Shown in pieces: positions 17,868-26,774 of a stretch of 64,000 bases of DNA. Both the position numbers and the translations under genes were made by a program. The notes beneath the pieces were generated by a model, which saw only the letters and a program-made list of their open reading frames with translations, was not told the origin of the DNA and ran no database searches. Each line of letters begins with the position of its first letter. Position 1 is the stretch's first letter. Origin of the DNA: Iodobacter fluviatilis (GTDB taxonomy: Bacteria > Pseudomonadota > Gammaproteobacteria > Burkholderiales > Chitinibacteraceae); contig NZ_UGHR01000001.1 in the NCBI RefSeq assembly GCF_900451195.1, positions 1,798,001 to 1,862,000 of the forward strand, given 5' to 3'.

Positions 17868-19226
17868 TTAAATCCAGCCAAAACCATTTAAAAGAATAAT
17901 TCCGATTAATAAAGGCGCAATATAGCGCAGCAAAATAAATAATACCTTGATGAGTGTTGAATTATTTAATGTGCCACTGTTAGAAAGGGCTTCTTTTAGT
18001 TTAGGTAATCCATAGGACCAACCCGCAAACAGGCAAATTAAAATGCCGCCTACCGGCATAAGAATATTTGAGCTGATATAGTCAAATAAATCAAAAGTAT
18101 TCAGGCCGAAAAACTTCAAATTACTGGTCAGTGATTGGGATAATGCGGCAGGCAGCCCAAAGAAGGCGATGATTAGAATGCTGATGGCCGTGGCTTTTTT
18201 ACGGCTCCAGTCGCAGCGTTCAATCAGCATGGCAACTGGCACTTCTAAAATGGAAAGAATGGCACCTGTTGCGGCAATGGCTGTCAGGATAAAAAACAGC
18301 GCCATAAAAATGCTGCCGCCAGGCATGCTGTGAAATACCGCTGGAATCGTAATAAATACAAGCGACGGGCCCGCAGCAGGCTCAAAGCCAAATGCAAATA
18401 CGGCAGGGAAAATTGCAATTCCGGCAAGCAGGGAGACGGTCAGATCGGCAAACATCACCCGGGTAGCTGTCAGTGGAATATTTTGCTCAGCACGGAAATA
18501 GCTACCATAAGTGAGCATGGTACCCATGCCGATGGATAGTTTAAAGAAAGCAAGGCCTACTGCCGTTAAAATAACAGCGGCATTAATTTTACTAAAATCC
18601 GGGGTAAATAAGAATTCAAGGCCATGCATTGCACCGGGTAAAGTCAGGCTGCGAATACAAAGTGCAATTAGCAGCAAAAACAATATGGGCATCAGTTTTT
18701 TACTGACCGCTTCAATGCCTTTGGATACGCCACACATAATAATGGTGCCGGTAAAACCCAGTACAAGCCACTGCCAGATTAATGCGGACTGTGGATTGGC
18801 CACTAATTCACCAAAAACCGCTTTTGTATGGCTTGGGTCAACCGAGCTTAATTGGCCGGATAAGGCTTTGAAAATATATGCAAACACCCAGCCAGCCACT
18901 TCAGTATAAAAGGCCAGAATGAGTACCGCGGCGGCGACGCCCATGTAGCCCGTTAATTTCCAGAACCCCTGGTTTTTGGGGACTAGCTTTTCAAAGGTTG
19001 TAATTGCATTGGCTCTGGATGCGCGGCCCAGCATGATTTCTGTAATCATGACAGGTAAGCCCACTAAAAGTGTGGCAATAATGTAAACCAAAAGAAAGCT
19101 TGCACCACCGTTAGTCCCGGTGAGGTAGGGAAATTTCCAGATGTTGCCAAGGCCAACGGCGGAGCCTAGGGTGGCAACAAGCACACCAAAGGTAGAGGTA
19201 AAGCCGTCGCGGGATGAACTGCTCAT
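17868..19226 (-). CDS. Sodium-dependent transporter, NSS/SNF family
   Basis: A 452-residue inner-membrane protein with about 11-12 hydrophobic helices. The first helix carries the hallmark AVGLGNIWKFPY, whose unwound centre forms the Na+ and substrate sites in LeuT-type transporters. It likely imports an amino acid or related amine with Na+; the exact substrate cannot be read from sequence. Bacterial members of this length are common. It is transcribed alone, divergent from cysM, and ends at a shared terminator with the MFS gene. Confidence 0.93.
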   Translation of the reverse strand: MSSSSRDGFTSTFGVLVATLGSAVGLGNIWKFPYLTGTNGGASFLLVYIIATLLVGLPVMITEIMLGRASRANAITTFEKLVPKNQGFWKLTGYMGVAAAVLILAFYTEVAGWVFAYIFKALSGQLSSVDPSHTKAVFGELVANPQSALIWQWLVLGFTGTIIMCGVSKGIEAVSKKLMPILFLLLIALCIRSLTLPGAMHGLEFLFTPDFSKINAAVILTAVGLAFFKLSIGMGTMLTYGSYFRAEQNIPLTATRVMFADLTVSLLAGIAIFPAVFAFGFEPAAGPSLVFITIPAVFHSMPGGSIFMALFFILTAIAATGAILSILEVPVAMLIERCDWSRKKATAISILIIAFFGLPAALSQSLTSNLKFFGLNTFDLFDYISSNILMPVGGILICLFAGWSYGLPKLKEALSNSGTLNNSTLIKVLFILLRYIAPLLIGIILLNGFGWI

Positions 19227-19333
19227 AATGTATTTCCTGTTCTTGAAAGCAAATTAACGTTGTTTATGTCTTTTACACGGCCTTAAGCACCCAACATGGC
19301 TTACTTGTTGAGTGCTGCTCGGGCTGGGGCGGG

Positions 19334-19339
19334 TATAAT
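19334..19339 (+). promoter_or_regulatory. Likely -10 element of cysM
   Basis: TATAAT preceded by GGG lies 57 bases before the cysM ATG. No good -35 is at standard spacing; TTGTTG ends 23 bases upstream. The call rests on the perfect -10 hexamer and the divergent gene arrangement. Confidence 0.45.
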
Positions 19340-19396
19340 CGGCCATGCAGCCTGCCGTACTTAAGCCCGGCAAGCTGCTCAATAACGGAGCCCTGC

Positions 19397-20275
19397 ATGT
19401 TTAAGTATCTAGAAGACTTTGTCGGCCACACGCCTTTAGTGCGTTTGAAACGGATGCCCGGCAATACCAGCAATATTATTTTAGTGAAGCTTGAAGGCAA
19501 TAACCCCGCTGGATCAGTTAAAGACCGGCCCGCATTATCCATGATTCGGCACGCGGCGCTACGGGGCGATATAAAAACAGGTGATACTTTAATCGAAGCC
19601 ACCTCAGGAAATACAGGTATTGCACTGGCAATGGCCGCTGCTGTGATGGGTTATAAAATGGTTTTAATCATGCCAAAAAGCGCCAGTATTGAGCGGGTGC
19701 AAAGCATGAAAGCCTACGGCGCGGAAGTAATTTTGGAAGAAAGCATGGAAAGCGCCCGTGATTTGGCGCAAACAATGGTGGAAAAAGGGCAGGGCATTGT
19801 GCTTGATCAGTTTGCCAATGGTGATAATCCGCTGGCTCATTTTGAAAGCACAGGGCCAGAGATTTGGCAGGATACTCAGGGTTTAATCACCCACTTTGTT
19901 TCCAGTATGGGCACCACCGGCACGATTATGGGTACGGGGCGTTATTTAAAACAGCAAAACCCTGCGGTGCAGATTGTGGGCGTACAGCCCTGCGATGGGG
20001 CGCAAATTCCGGGTATTCGCAAATGGCCTGTTGAGTACGTCCCCGCTATTTGTGATTTTTCGAAATTAGATCGGGTGATGGAAGTCAACCAAGCACTTGC
20101 CGAAGAAACCACACGCCGTTTGGCGAGAGAAGAAGGCATATTTGCCGGAATTTCATCGGGAGGGGCTTTGGCCGCAGCCTTGCAGTTATCGCAAGAAGTA
20201 GAAAACGCAGTGATTGTTTCCATTGTATGTGATCGCGGGGACCGCTATCTTTCGACCGGCGTGTTTCCTGCGTGA
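19397..20275 (+). CDS. cysM: Cysteine synthase B (O-acetylserine sulfhydrylase)
   Basis: A 292-residue PLP enzyme of the cysteine synthase family. K42 in NPAGSVKDRP is the PLP lysine, EATSGNTGIALA binds the substrate carboxylate, and SSMGTTGTIMGTGRYL is the phosphate-binding glycine loop. Length and the motif EGNNPAGSVKDRPA identify CysM rather than CysK. The enzyme makes cysteine from O-acetylserine with sulfide or thiosulfate. It is followed 68 bp later by the PHP phosphatase gene and may be transcribed with it. Confidence 0.95.
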   Translation: MFKYLEDFVGHTPLVRLKRMPGNTSNIILVKLEGNNPAGSVKDRPALSMIRHAALRGDIKTGDTLIEATSGNTGIALAMAAAVMGYKMVLIMPKSASIERVQSMKAYGAEVILEESMESARDLAQTMVEKGQGIVLDQFANGDNPLAHFESTGPEIWQDTQGLITHFVSSMGTTGTIMGTGRYLKQQNPAVQIVGVQPCDGAQIPGIRKWPVEYVPAICDFSKLDRVMEVNQALAEETTRRLAREEGIFAGISSGGALAAALQLSQEVENAVIVSIVCDRGDRYLSTGVFPA

Positions 20276-20343
20276 TGAGTTTGTTTTTCGCCGGCTAATG
20301 GCGCTTTGAAGTATTCATTCAGATGTATTTGTAAGGAACAAGC

Positions 20344-21213
20344 ATGACCCCTGTCGATCTGCATTGCCATTCAAACCATTCCGATGGCCTGCTTCCTGCG
20401 CGTGACGTGGTGCGTAAAGCATTTGACCGGGGTTGCCAATTATTTGCACTCACCGATCATGATGAAACGCGCGGCCTTGCCGAGGCGGAAGACGAAGCCC
20501 GGCAATTGGGAATGAAGTTTATTAATGGCGTAGAAATCTCGGTGAGCTGGGGCAAGCATATTTTGCATATCGTTGGTCTTGGCTTTGATCGCCATAATGA
20601 AGCCCTGCTGGCTGGGTTGGCCAGTGTGCGCTCCGGCCGAGGTGAGCGTGCAGAGCGTATGGCTGCCGAGCTAGATAAGGTGGGCATTCATGGCACTTTA
20701 GAAGGTGCACGTCAGTATGCAGATAACCCGGAAATCCTGAGCCGGGCTCACTTCGCCCGTCATCTGGTCAAAACGGGTGTGTGCAAAGATATGGGCTCAG
20801 TGTTTAAGCGCTATTTAGTGCGGGGCAAGCCAGGCTTTGTTGAGCACGAATGGGCGCGTTTGCACGAAGCAATTGAGTGGATTACCGGCGCAGGCGGTGT
20901 GGCTGTACTGGCTCATCCTGCCCGTTATGAAATGGGCAATGAAACTTTACGTGTATTACTCACTGAATATAAACGTCTTGGTGGCGAAGCCATTGAAGTG
21001 GTTTCTGGCTGCCACGGTATTCCTGATGCAGCGCGATTTGGCCGGCTGGCTCAGGAATTTGGCTTTTTGGCCTCCTGTGGTACGGATTATCACGCAACCG
21101 GTGAAGGCGCACGCGAGCCCGGTCTGAATCCTGATTTACCGATGGATTGCCAGCCCGTCTGGCATCGCTGGTTGCCGCCAGAGACGATGCCCTCTTCAAT
21201 TTCAGCAGGTTAA
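20344..21213 (+). CDS. rnm: PHP-domain phosphatase / RNase AM (Rnm, YciV/TrpH)
   Basis: A 289-residue PHP protein. Metal ligands are visible as DLHCHSNHSDG (H7, H9, D14), LTDHDETRG, VEIS, and LAHPARYE, with a terminal CGTDYH. The family dephosphorylates 3',5'-nucleoside bisphosphates and, in E. coli, trims 5' ends of rRNA and short RNAs. The gene lies 3 bp upstream of yciO, an arrangement conserved with E. coli, which makes orthology likely. Confidence 0.9.
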   Translation: MTPVDLHCHSNHSDGLLPARDVVRKAFDRGCQLFALTDHDETRGLAEAEDEARQLGMKFINGVEISVSWGKHILHIVGLGFDRHNEALLAGLASVRSGRGERAERMAAELDKVGIHGTLEGARQYADNPEILSRAHFARHLVKTGVCKDMGSVFKRYLVRGKPGFVEHEWARLHEAIEWITGAGGVAVLAHPARYEMGNETLRVLLTEYKRLGGEAIEVVSGCHGIPDAARFGRLAQEFGFLASCGTDYHATGEGAREPGLNPDLPMDCQPVWHRWLPPETMPSSISAG

Positions 21214-21216
21214 ATA

Positions 21217-21840
21217 ATGTCTCAGTTTTTTTCTATTCATGCAGAAAACCCACAAGCCCGCTTAATTAAACAAGCGGTCGATATTATTCGTAAGGGTGGG
21301 GTGGTGGTTTACCCAACCGATTCCTGTTATGCCATTGGCTGTAAGCTGGATTCAAAAGATGCATTGGAGCGGATCAGACGCATCCGCCAGCTGGATGATA
21401 AGCATCACTTCACCCTGGTTTGTAGTGATTTATCGCAAATCGGCACTTACGCCAAAGTGGATAATCGTGTTTACCGAATCCTGAAGGCAACAACACCCGG
21501 CAGCTATACTTTTATTCTAGAGGCCACTAAGGAAGTGCCCCGCCGGGTTTGGCACCCTAAAAAATCCACAATTGGCCTGCGTGTGCCTGATCATCCGATT
21601 GCCCTAGCAATGCTGGAAGAATTGGGCGAGCCCATATTGTCATCCACGCTGATTTTGCCAGGAGATGACGAAGCTTTAACCGATGCATGGGAAATTCGGG
21701 ACAGGCTGGAGCACGAGGTTGATCTGGTGATTGAAGGGGGTTATTGCGGTATGGAGCCAACAACGGTGGTGGATTTATCTGGTGATACAGCCGAGCTGAT
21801 GCGGGCTGGTAAAGGCAGCTTGGCTCCTTTGGGTTTATAA
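21217..21840 (+). CDS. yciO: YciO, Sua5/YrdC-family protein
   Basis: A 207-residue protein of the YrdC/Sua5 fold: a nucleotide-binding groove with GGVVVYPTDSCYAIGC, KHHFTLVCSDLSQI, and LRVPDHPIALAML. YrdC relatives make threonylcarbamoyl-AMP for tRNA t6A; YciO is the paralogue with weaker or uncertain activity, so the cellular role is open. It is adjacent to rnm as in enterobacteria and probably co-transcribed. Confidence 0.9.
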   Translation: MSQFFSIHAENPQARLIKQAVDIIRKGGVVVYPTDSCYAIGCKLDSKDALERIRRIRQLDDKHHFTLVCSDLSQIGTYAKVDNRVYRILKATTPGSYTFILEATKEVPRRVWHPKKSTIGLRVPDHPIALAMLEELGEPILSSTLILPGDDEALTDAWEIRDRLEHEVDLVIEGGYCGMEPTTVVDLSGDTAELMRAGKGSLAPLGL

Positions 21841-21881
21841 AGGATCTGCATGGTTGTATGGCATATTAATAAGGATTATGA

Positions 21882-22523
21882 ATGGAATTAAATCTGATTC
21901 AGAAAATCGCCATTTGGGCTTTGCCAGTTTTGTTTGCCATTACGGCACATGAAGCGGCCCATGCCTATGTGGCGAAAAAATTTGGCGATCCAACTGCATA
22001 TTTACTGGGCCGTGTTACGTTTAACCCGCTAAAGCATATTGATCCGGTTGGGACCATATTATTGCCTTTGATTTTTCTTATTTTGCCGGGTGGATTTTTA
22101 TTTGGCTGGGCCAAACCTGTGCCGGTTGATTTTGGGCGGCTGAAAAAACCTAAGCAGGATATGTTGTGGGTGGCTGCTGCAGGGCCTGTGGCTAATTTTG
22201 TGATGGCGATTATCTGGGGCTTGTTCTTTAAGCTGGCTGAAGGCTTAGACGGCAGCTCGTTTCAATTGCCGCTGGCTTATATGTCGCAAGCGGGGATCAG
22301 CATTAATGTATCTTTAATGGTGTTGAATTTAATTCCGCTGCCCCCGCTGGATGGCGGACGAATACTGCTGTCAGTATTACCTAATCATCTTGCTGCAAAG
22401 CTGGCACTTGTTGAGCCCTATGGCATGTTTATTTTGATTGGTTTGCTGGCTACGGGCGTACTTGGCGGCATTATGGCTCCATTTATGGCGCTGGCTTATC
22501 GCCTGATCCATTTTATTGTTTAA
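21882..22523 (+). CDS. Site-2 protease family (M50) membrane metalloprotease
   Basis: A 213-residue integral membrane protein. The zinc motif HEAAH (H23-H27) is in the first helix and the second active-site motif PLPPLDGGRIL (aspartate) is near 160. There are about six hydrophobic segments and no PDZ domain, so it belongs to the small YwhC/Rv-type group rather than RseP. Substrate is unknown. The order yciO, M50 protease, trpS is common in Betaproteobacteria. Confidence 0.92.
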   Translation: MELNLIQKIAIWALPVLFAITAHEAAHAYVAKKFGDPTAYLLGRVTFNPLKHIDPVGTILLPLIFLILPGGFLFGWAKPVPVDFGRLKKPKQDMLWVAAAGPVANFVMAIIWGLFFKLAEGLDGSSFQLPLAYMSQAGISINVSLMVLNLIPLPPLDGGRILLSVLPNHLAAKLALVEPYGMFILIGLLATGVLGGIMAPFMALAYRLIHFIV

Positions 22524-22545
22524 ACAACGCTTTTAAACGCTGCCG

Positions 22546-22568
22546 GACAGGGCTTTGCCCTGTCTTTT
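22546..22568 (+). terminator. Terminator after the M50 protease gene
   Basis: GACAGGGC (22546-22553) and GCCCTGTC (22557-22564) form an 8-bp stem with a 3-base loop followed by TTTT. It lies 23 bases after the protease stop and before trpS. Confidence 0.75.
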
Positions 22569-22591
22569 GATTGTTTTTTATAGGATTTGCG

Positions 22592-23794
22592 ATGTTCCCC
22601 GACCGTGTTCTTTCTGGCATGCGCCCTACTGGCAAGCTGCATCTTGGTCATTATCATGGTGTACTAAAAAATTGGGTGCAGTTACAGAGTGAATACCAGT
22701 GCCTGTTTATGGTGGCCGACTGGCATGCATTAACCACAAATTATGATGATGTAAGTGTCATTGAAAAAAGTGTATGGGATATGGTGATTGATTGGCTTGC
22801 TGCTGGTGTAGATCCCGCACAAGCCACCCTCTTTATTCAAAGCCGTGTGCCGGAGCATGCGGAATTGCAGCTTTTACTCTCCATGATTACACCGCTGTCC
22901 TGGCTGGAGCGCGCCCCAAGCTATAAAGATCAGATCGAAAAGCTGAGCCATAAAGACTTAGATACCTTTGGCTTTTTAGGCTACCCGCTATTGCAGGCTG
23001 CAGATATTTTACTTTATCGCAGTAATTTAGTGCCGGTTGGCGAGGATCAGGTGCCGCATATAGAAATTACCCGTGATGTGGCCCGTCGTTTTAACCATGT
23101 GTTTGGTAAAGAAGTGGGCTTTGCAGAAAAAGCAGAAGCCGCTATTAAGAAAATTGGCGGTAAAAAAGGCAAGCTTTACGATGGATTACGCACACGATAT
23201 CAGCAGGATGGTGATGTTGAAGCGCTGGAGGCCGCGCGCTCGCTGCTGCAGGAAACACAAAATCTGAGCCATGGCGACAGAGAAAGATTGTTTGGTTATT
23301 TAGAGGGCGGCGGAAAAATGATTCTGCCCGAAGCTCAGCCGCTGCTGACTGAGGCGCCGCGTTTGCCTGGGCTGGATGGGCAAAAGATGTCCAAATCTTA
23401 CGGAAATACAATTAATTTGCGTGAAAGTGCCGATACTGTGGCAAAGAAAATCCGGCAAATGCCTACTGATCCAGCCCGTGCCCGCCGTACAGATACGGGA
23501 GAGCCTGAGCGTTGCCCAGTATGGAAGTTGCATCAGGTTTATTCATCACCTGAAGCTCAAAAATGGGTGGTTGAAGGCTGTAAGAGCGCGGGCATTGGTT
23601 GTTTGGAGTGCAAGCAGCCGGTGATTGATGGCGTACTTGCAGAGCAAAAACCCATGTTTGAGCGTGCTCAGCCTTATCTGGAAGATCTGACTTTAGTGAA
23701 AAGCATTGTGGCAGATGGCTGTGAGCGCGCAAGAGATCTCGCCAGAGACACCATGCGGGACGTTCGGGAAGCAATGGGCTTGTCTTACTACTAA
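22592..23794 (+). CDS. trpS: Tryptophan--tRNA ligase with Fe-S-type cysteine motif
   Basis: A 400-residue class I synthetase that charges tRNA-Trp. The HIGH motif is HLGH (17-20) and the KMSKS motif is exact at 265-269. The start is the ATG at 22592 with AGGAT 5-9 bases before; a TTG at 22571 is in frame but less likely. The protein is about 60 residues longer than E. coli TrpS because of an insertion before KMSKS (about 190-250). The C-terminal part holds C308-x21-C330-x6-C337-x2-C340, nearly the C-x22-C-x6-C-x2-C pattern that binds a [4Fe-4S] cluster in Thermotoga maritima TrpRS. Confidence 0.96.
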   Translation: MFPDRVLSGMRPTGKLHLGHYHGVLKNWVQLQSEYQCLFMVADWHALTTNYDDVSVIEKSVWDMVIDWLAAGVDPAQATLFIQSRVPEHAELQLLLSMITPLSWLERAPSYKDQIEKLSHKDLDTFGFLGYPLLQAADILLYRSNLVPVGEDQVPHIEITRDVARRFNHVFGKEVGFAEKAEAAIKKIGGKKGKLYDGLRTRYQQDGDVEALEAARSLLQETQNLSHGDRERLFGYLEGGGKMILPEAQPLLTEAPRLPGLDGQKMSKSYGNTINLRESADTVAKKIRQMPTDPARARRTDTGEPERCPVWKLHQVYSSPEAQKWVVEGCKSAGIGCLECKQPVIDGVLAEQKPMFERAQPYLEDLTLVKSIVADGCERARDLARDTMRDVREAMGLSYY

Positions 23795-23830
23795 GGTCCG
23801 GAGCAAAAGCACTGTAAACAAGGGGTCAAT

Positions 23831-24175
23831 ATGTTAGAAAAAAAACGGAGTGCAGTCTTGCCAGTTGTTTTAATTGCAGTGGGGGGCGGCTGGTTAATCA
23901 ATGAGCTGCAATTAATGCCGCAAATGGGCACTTTAATTATTCTGGGGCTGATTGCTGCGGGGATTGCCGTGCTGGCATTGGAGGGGATTAATAAATCCAG
24001 TGTCGTTACCGCGCCAATGTTGATCGCAACAGGGTTTGCTCTTTATCTTAAAGATTACCATGGGGTTGGTTTAAAGCTTTCTATCCCTGCATTAATGGTT
24101 TTGGCTGGTTTGCTGATGTTACTGGCCAGATCCAGCCATATTGCTGATCGGGCAGAACAAAGTGCACAGGAATAG
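23831..24175 (+). CDS. Small membrane protein, LiaF-like transmembrane domain
   Basis: A 114-residue protein with about four hydrophobic helices (VLPVVLIAVGGGWLIN; MGTLIILGLIAAGIAVLAL; VTAPMLIATGFALYL; ALMVLAGLLMLLA). The GGGWLINELxLxP start is typical of DUF5668/LiaF N-terminal-type membrane domains. It lacks the soluble part of LiaF. Function is unknown. It lies 36 bp after trpS and may be co-transcribed. Confidence 0.7.
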   Translation: MLEKKRSAVLPVVLIAVGGGWLINELQLMPQMGTLIILGLIAAGIAVLALEGINKSSVVTAPMLIATGFALYLKDYHGVGLKLSIPALMVLAGLLMLLARSSHIADRAEQSAQE

Positions 24176-24188
24176 CCGGTTTTTATAA

Positions 24189-24470
24189 TCAGATCACAGC
24201 ATGTTGTGCGGCAAATGCGCGTTTTTGCTTTGCCGTCCATTGTTTTATGGTGTATTCCGTACTGGCCGCTGTGGCCCTATCGGCAAACTCAATTACAGCT
24301 AGTAATTTTAGCGGCGGGCGAATGCGTGTATAGCGTGCGCCTTTGCCGCTTAAATGAGCTGCATAGCGTTTTTCTACATTCACGGTGATTCCTGTATAAA
24401 TTGAATAGTCCTGACATTCAATCAGGTATACAAACCATGGCTTGTGCGTGTTAGTTAATTCTTTAGGCAT
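24189..24470 (-). CDS. GIY-YIG nuclease-domain protein
   Basis: A 93-residue single-domain protein of the UPF0213/YhbQ type. The core is VYLIECQDYSIYTGIT (the YIG strand appears as YTG), followed by the conserved arginine in VEKRYAAH, then LSGKGARYTR and the metal-binding glutamate in ASTEYTIK. Such proteins are small endonuclease-like factors; YhbQ has been linked to DNA-repair-type activity in E. coli. It is on the opposite strand between the membrane protein and the spermidine synthase-like gene. Confidence 0.88.
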   Translation of the reverse strand: MPKELTNTHKPWFVYLIECQDYSIYTGITVNVEKRYAAHLSGKGARYTRIRPPLKLLAVIEFADRATAASTEYTIKQWTAKQKRAFAAQHAVI

Positions 24471-24476
24471 ATTGTA

Positions 24477-25226
24477 ATGACTTTTTCTGCATCGCTTGAT
24501 AAAGCGCTTTATCTTACTTTAGAGAATGGATGTAAATCTTTGCGCTTTGACGGTAACTCTATTCAAAGCGCAATGCATTTAGATGATCCATATTCACTGG
24601 CTTTGGGTTATTCACAAACAATGATGGGTTTTTTGCTTTTTGCGCCTGACCCAAAGCAGGTATTAATTGTCGGTTTGGGTGGTGGTTCTTTGCCCAAATA
24701 TTGCTACCGTTATTTGCCTGAAAGCAAAATCACCACGCTTGAGATCAATGAAGACGTCATTGCTTTGCGCCATGAATTTTTCATTCCTGATGATAATGAA
24801 CGATTCAGTATTATTCAAACCGATGCCGTAGATTATATAACGCATGGCCGTGCAGAAGCTGATGTGATCATGCTGGATGCATATGATGATGAAGGCTTGC
24901 CTGCTGTTCTGGCAACAGAATCTTATTATGATCATTGCCGTATGGCTTTATCAGAAAAAGGTGTGCTGGTGATTAATTTATGGGGCACAGACCCCAAACT
25001 AAATATTTATATCGAAAGATTAAAACGAGTCTTTAATGGCCGGGTTTGGTATTGCCGCGCATTTAACAGCTATAACGTGATTGTTTTTGCAAGTAATGAT
25101 GAGCATTTTAAAATGAACTGGATCAAGCTTTTATTTTTGGCATCCAAATTAGAAGCCCGACATGATCTGGATTTACAAGGCATTGTGCGGCGCTTGCGTG
25201 CAGGTTTGCAATACAGCTTGAGCTGA
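24477..25226 (+). CDS. Spermidine synthase-like methyltransferase-fold protein
   Basis: A 249-residue protein with the polyamine synthase core: an IVGLGGGSLPKYC nucleotide loop, TTLEIN (acidic ligand), a TDAVDYI motif and LDAYDDEGLP around the catalytic aspartate. The glycine loop reads GGGSLPK rather than the GGGDG/GGGEG of true spermidine synthases, and the N-terminal beta-domain is short. This matches the spermidine synthase-like group of unknown substrate. It diverges from the GIY-YIG gene with only 6 bp between starts, so promoters must overlap the coding ends. Confidence 0.82.
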   Translation: MTFSASLDKALYLTLENGCKSLRFDGNSIQSAMHLDDPYSLALGYSQTMMGFLLFAPDPKQVLIVGLGGGSLPKYCYRYLPESKITTLEINEDVIALRHEFFIPDDNERFSIIQTDAVDYITHGRAEADVIMLDAYDDEGLPAVLATESYYDHCRMALSEKGVLVINLWGTDPKLNIYIERLKRVFNGRVWYCRAFNSYNVIVFASNDEHFKMNWIKLLFLASKLEARHDLDLQGIVRRLRAGLQYSLS

Positions 25227-25292
25227 TTTTTCGGGAGGCGGAGAAGCTGGTATCATCCGCCCCTTATTGAAGTATTAAAAAGAGAAATTGAA

Positions 25293-25520
25293 ATGCAAGA
25301 ATTTGAAGTTGAACTCAGTAATGAATTTATTGAGCTGCATAATTTGCTGAAAATTACGAACGTGGCCAGCTCTGGCGGCCAAGGTAAGCAGATTGTTGCA
25401 TCGGGTGATGTGCAGGTTGACGGGCATCAGGAGCTGCGTAAAGCGTGCAAAATTCGTGCCGGGCAGATTGTGCAGGTGGGTGAATCCGTATTAATCCGCG
25501 TTGTGGCTGCTGCAGAGTAA
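25293..25520 (+). CDS. S4-domain RNA-binding protein (YbcJ/RlbA type)
   Basis: A 75-residue protein that consists almost entirely of one S4-like fold: FIELHNLLKITNVASSGGQGK, then VASGDVQVDGHQELRKACKI and GQIVQVGE. This is the YbcJ pattern. The fold binds structured RNA, and a ribosome-associated role is likely. It lies 6 bp before the cupin gene and is probably co-transcribed. Confidence 0.9.
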   Translation: MQEFEVELSNEFIELHNLLKITNVASSGGQGKQIVASGDVQVDGHQELRKACKIRAGQIVQVGESVLIRVVAAAE

Positions 25521-25526
25521 ATCAGA

Positions 25527-26000
25527 ATGAAAATCATGTCTCCCGCTGATCTTACCCGCTTGTCCGCAAAAGCGCAGGCATCTGCCCGCCGCCGTGCAAA
25601 TCATAATCTGCATGAAGAGCTGGCTGATCCGATACAGCGTCTTGCCATTGCAATGGAGCCGGATACGCTGGTCCGTCCTCACAGGCATCCGCACACATGG
25701 GAGCTGCTTTACCCTTTGGCCGGAAGATTTCTGGTTCTGCATTTTAATGATGCAGGTGAAGTGATTGCCCGCCAGATTCTGGGTGAAGATGCAGCGGTGT
25801 TGGAAACACCGGCGGGTGTATGGCATGCCGTATTGTCTTTGGATCCGGGTGGGGTGATTTTTGAGGTGAAGCATGGGCCTTATATGCCGATTGCAGAGCA
25901 AGACTTTGCGTCTTGGGGCCCTTTAGATGGCGGCAGTAAAGTGGCTGATTTGCTGGCTTGGTATAAGCGAGCTCAATTGGATGAGCGCTGGGCTGGCTAG
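25527..26000 (+). CDS. wbuC: WbuC-family cupin metalloprotein
   Basis: A 157-residue cupin (154 if the in-frame ATG at 25536 is used). The first cupin motif RPHRHPHTWELLYPLAGR carries the metal-binding histidines. TPAGVWHAVLSLDPGGVIFEVKHGPY is the second motif. Family members occur in O-antigen clusters of E. coli, but here the gene is next to the S4-domain gene, away from the glycan locus. Enzymatic activity is not established. Confidence 0.85.
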   Translation: MKIMSPADLTRLSAKAQASARRRANHNLHEELADPIQRLAIAMEPDTLVRPHRHPHTWELLYPLAGRFLVLHFNDAGEVIARQILGEDAAVLETPAGVWHAVLSLDPGGVIFEVKHGPYMPIAEQDFASWGPLDGGSKVADLLAWYKRAQLDERWAG

Positions 26001-26039
26001 CAGGTGAGCCTGAAATTCAGGTGTATTTTGCAGGGGCAG

Positions 26040-26066
26040 GCAAAAAACGCGGGCTGCGTTTTTTGC
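26040..26066. terminator. Bidirectional terminator
   Basis: AAAAAACGC (26042-26050) pairs with GCGTTTTTT (26056-26064) around a short loop, extended by G/C on both sides. It lies between the convergent wbuC-like and crotonase-like genes and has A- and T-runs on the proper sides for both strands. Confidence 0.82.
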
Positions 26067-26078
26067 CGCATGACTGAT

Positions 26079-26774
26079 TTAATCAAGACTCAGGGTTTCT
26101 TTATCCAGCTCAATAGCCTTATCTAAGGTGGCTAAAAAGTCATGGCGTACTTTTAGCTTGGTATTTTTATGTGCCTTCATGCTGATTTTTTTTAATGATT
26201 CTGCTGCGGCTAGTGCGGTGCTGGCAAGCGCTTCCGGCTCAACCAATAAATCTAAAAATCCTGCGTCCAACGCGCCTTGCGGATTAAACATTTCCCCATT
26301 AATGACAGAGCGCTCAAAAGCGGCTTGGCCTAAGCGATTGCGGGCAATTGCGATGCCCGCGTAGGGCATGGTCATCCCAATTTGTACTTCATTTAGGCCA
26401 ATACTGAACGGGCCAGCCACACCAATTCGATAATCAGCAGACAGCAATAAAAATGCGCCCTTGGCAATGGCATGGCCAGGACATGCCACAATAACCGGGT
26501 AGGGGTGTGACAGCAGACGGCGGCTTAGTTTGGATCCTGCAGTGACCAGTGGCAGCGCATGTTCTAAACCTGAAGTCATGACTTTCAGATCATAGCCAGC
26601 AGATAAAACACCCGACCCTGATGTAATAATGACAACCGCCTGATCAAGCTCTGCCTGATCAAGAGCACGGTTAAATGCATCAATAACATCCATAGAAATT
26701 GCATTGACTTTGCCATTGTTTAAACAAAGTGTCGCAATGCCATTTTCTAATTGATAAGAAAGAACTGGGCTCAT
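26079..26774 (-). CDS. Enoyl-CoA hydratase/isomerase (crotonase) family protein
   Basis: A 231-residue crotonase-fold protein when started at the ATG at 26774 (MSPVLSYQLENG). An ATG at 26843 would add 23 residues unlike the family. Core motifs are LCLNNGKVNAISMDV near the start, SGSGVLSAGYDLK for the first oxyanion-hole strand, and HAIAKGAFLLLSADYRIG for the second. The usual catalytic glutamate pair is not obvious, so the reaction (hydratase, isomerase or other) cannot be assigned. No fatty-acid oxidation neighbours are present. Confidence 0.85.
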   Translation of the reverse strand: MSPVLSYQLENGIATLCLNNGKVNAISMDVIDAFNRALDQAELDQAVVIITSGSGVLSAGYDLKVMTSGLEHALPLVTAGSKLSRRLLSHPYPVIVACPGHAIAKGAFLLLSADYRIGVAGPFSIGLNEVQIGMTMPYAGIAIARNRLGQAAFERSVINGEMFNPQGALDAGFLDLLVEPEALASTALAAAESLKKISMKAHKNTKLKVRHDFLATLDKAIELDKETLSLD

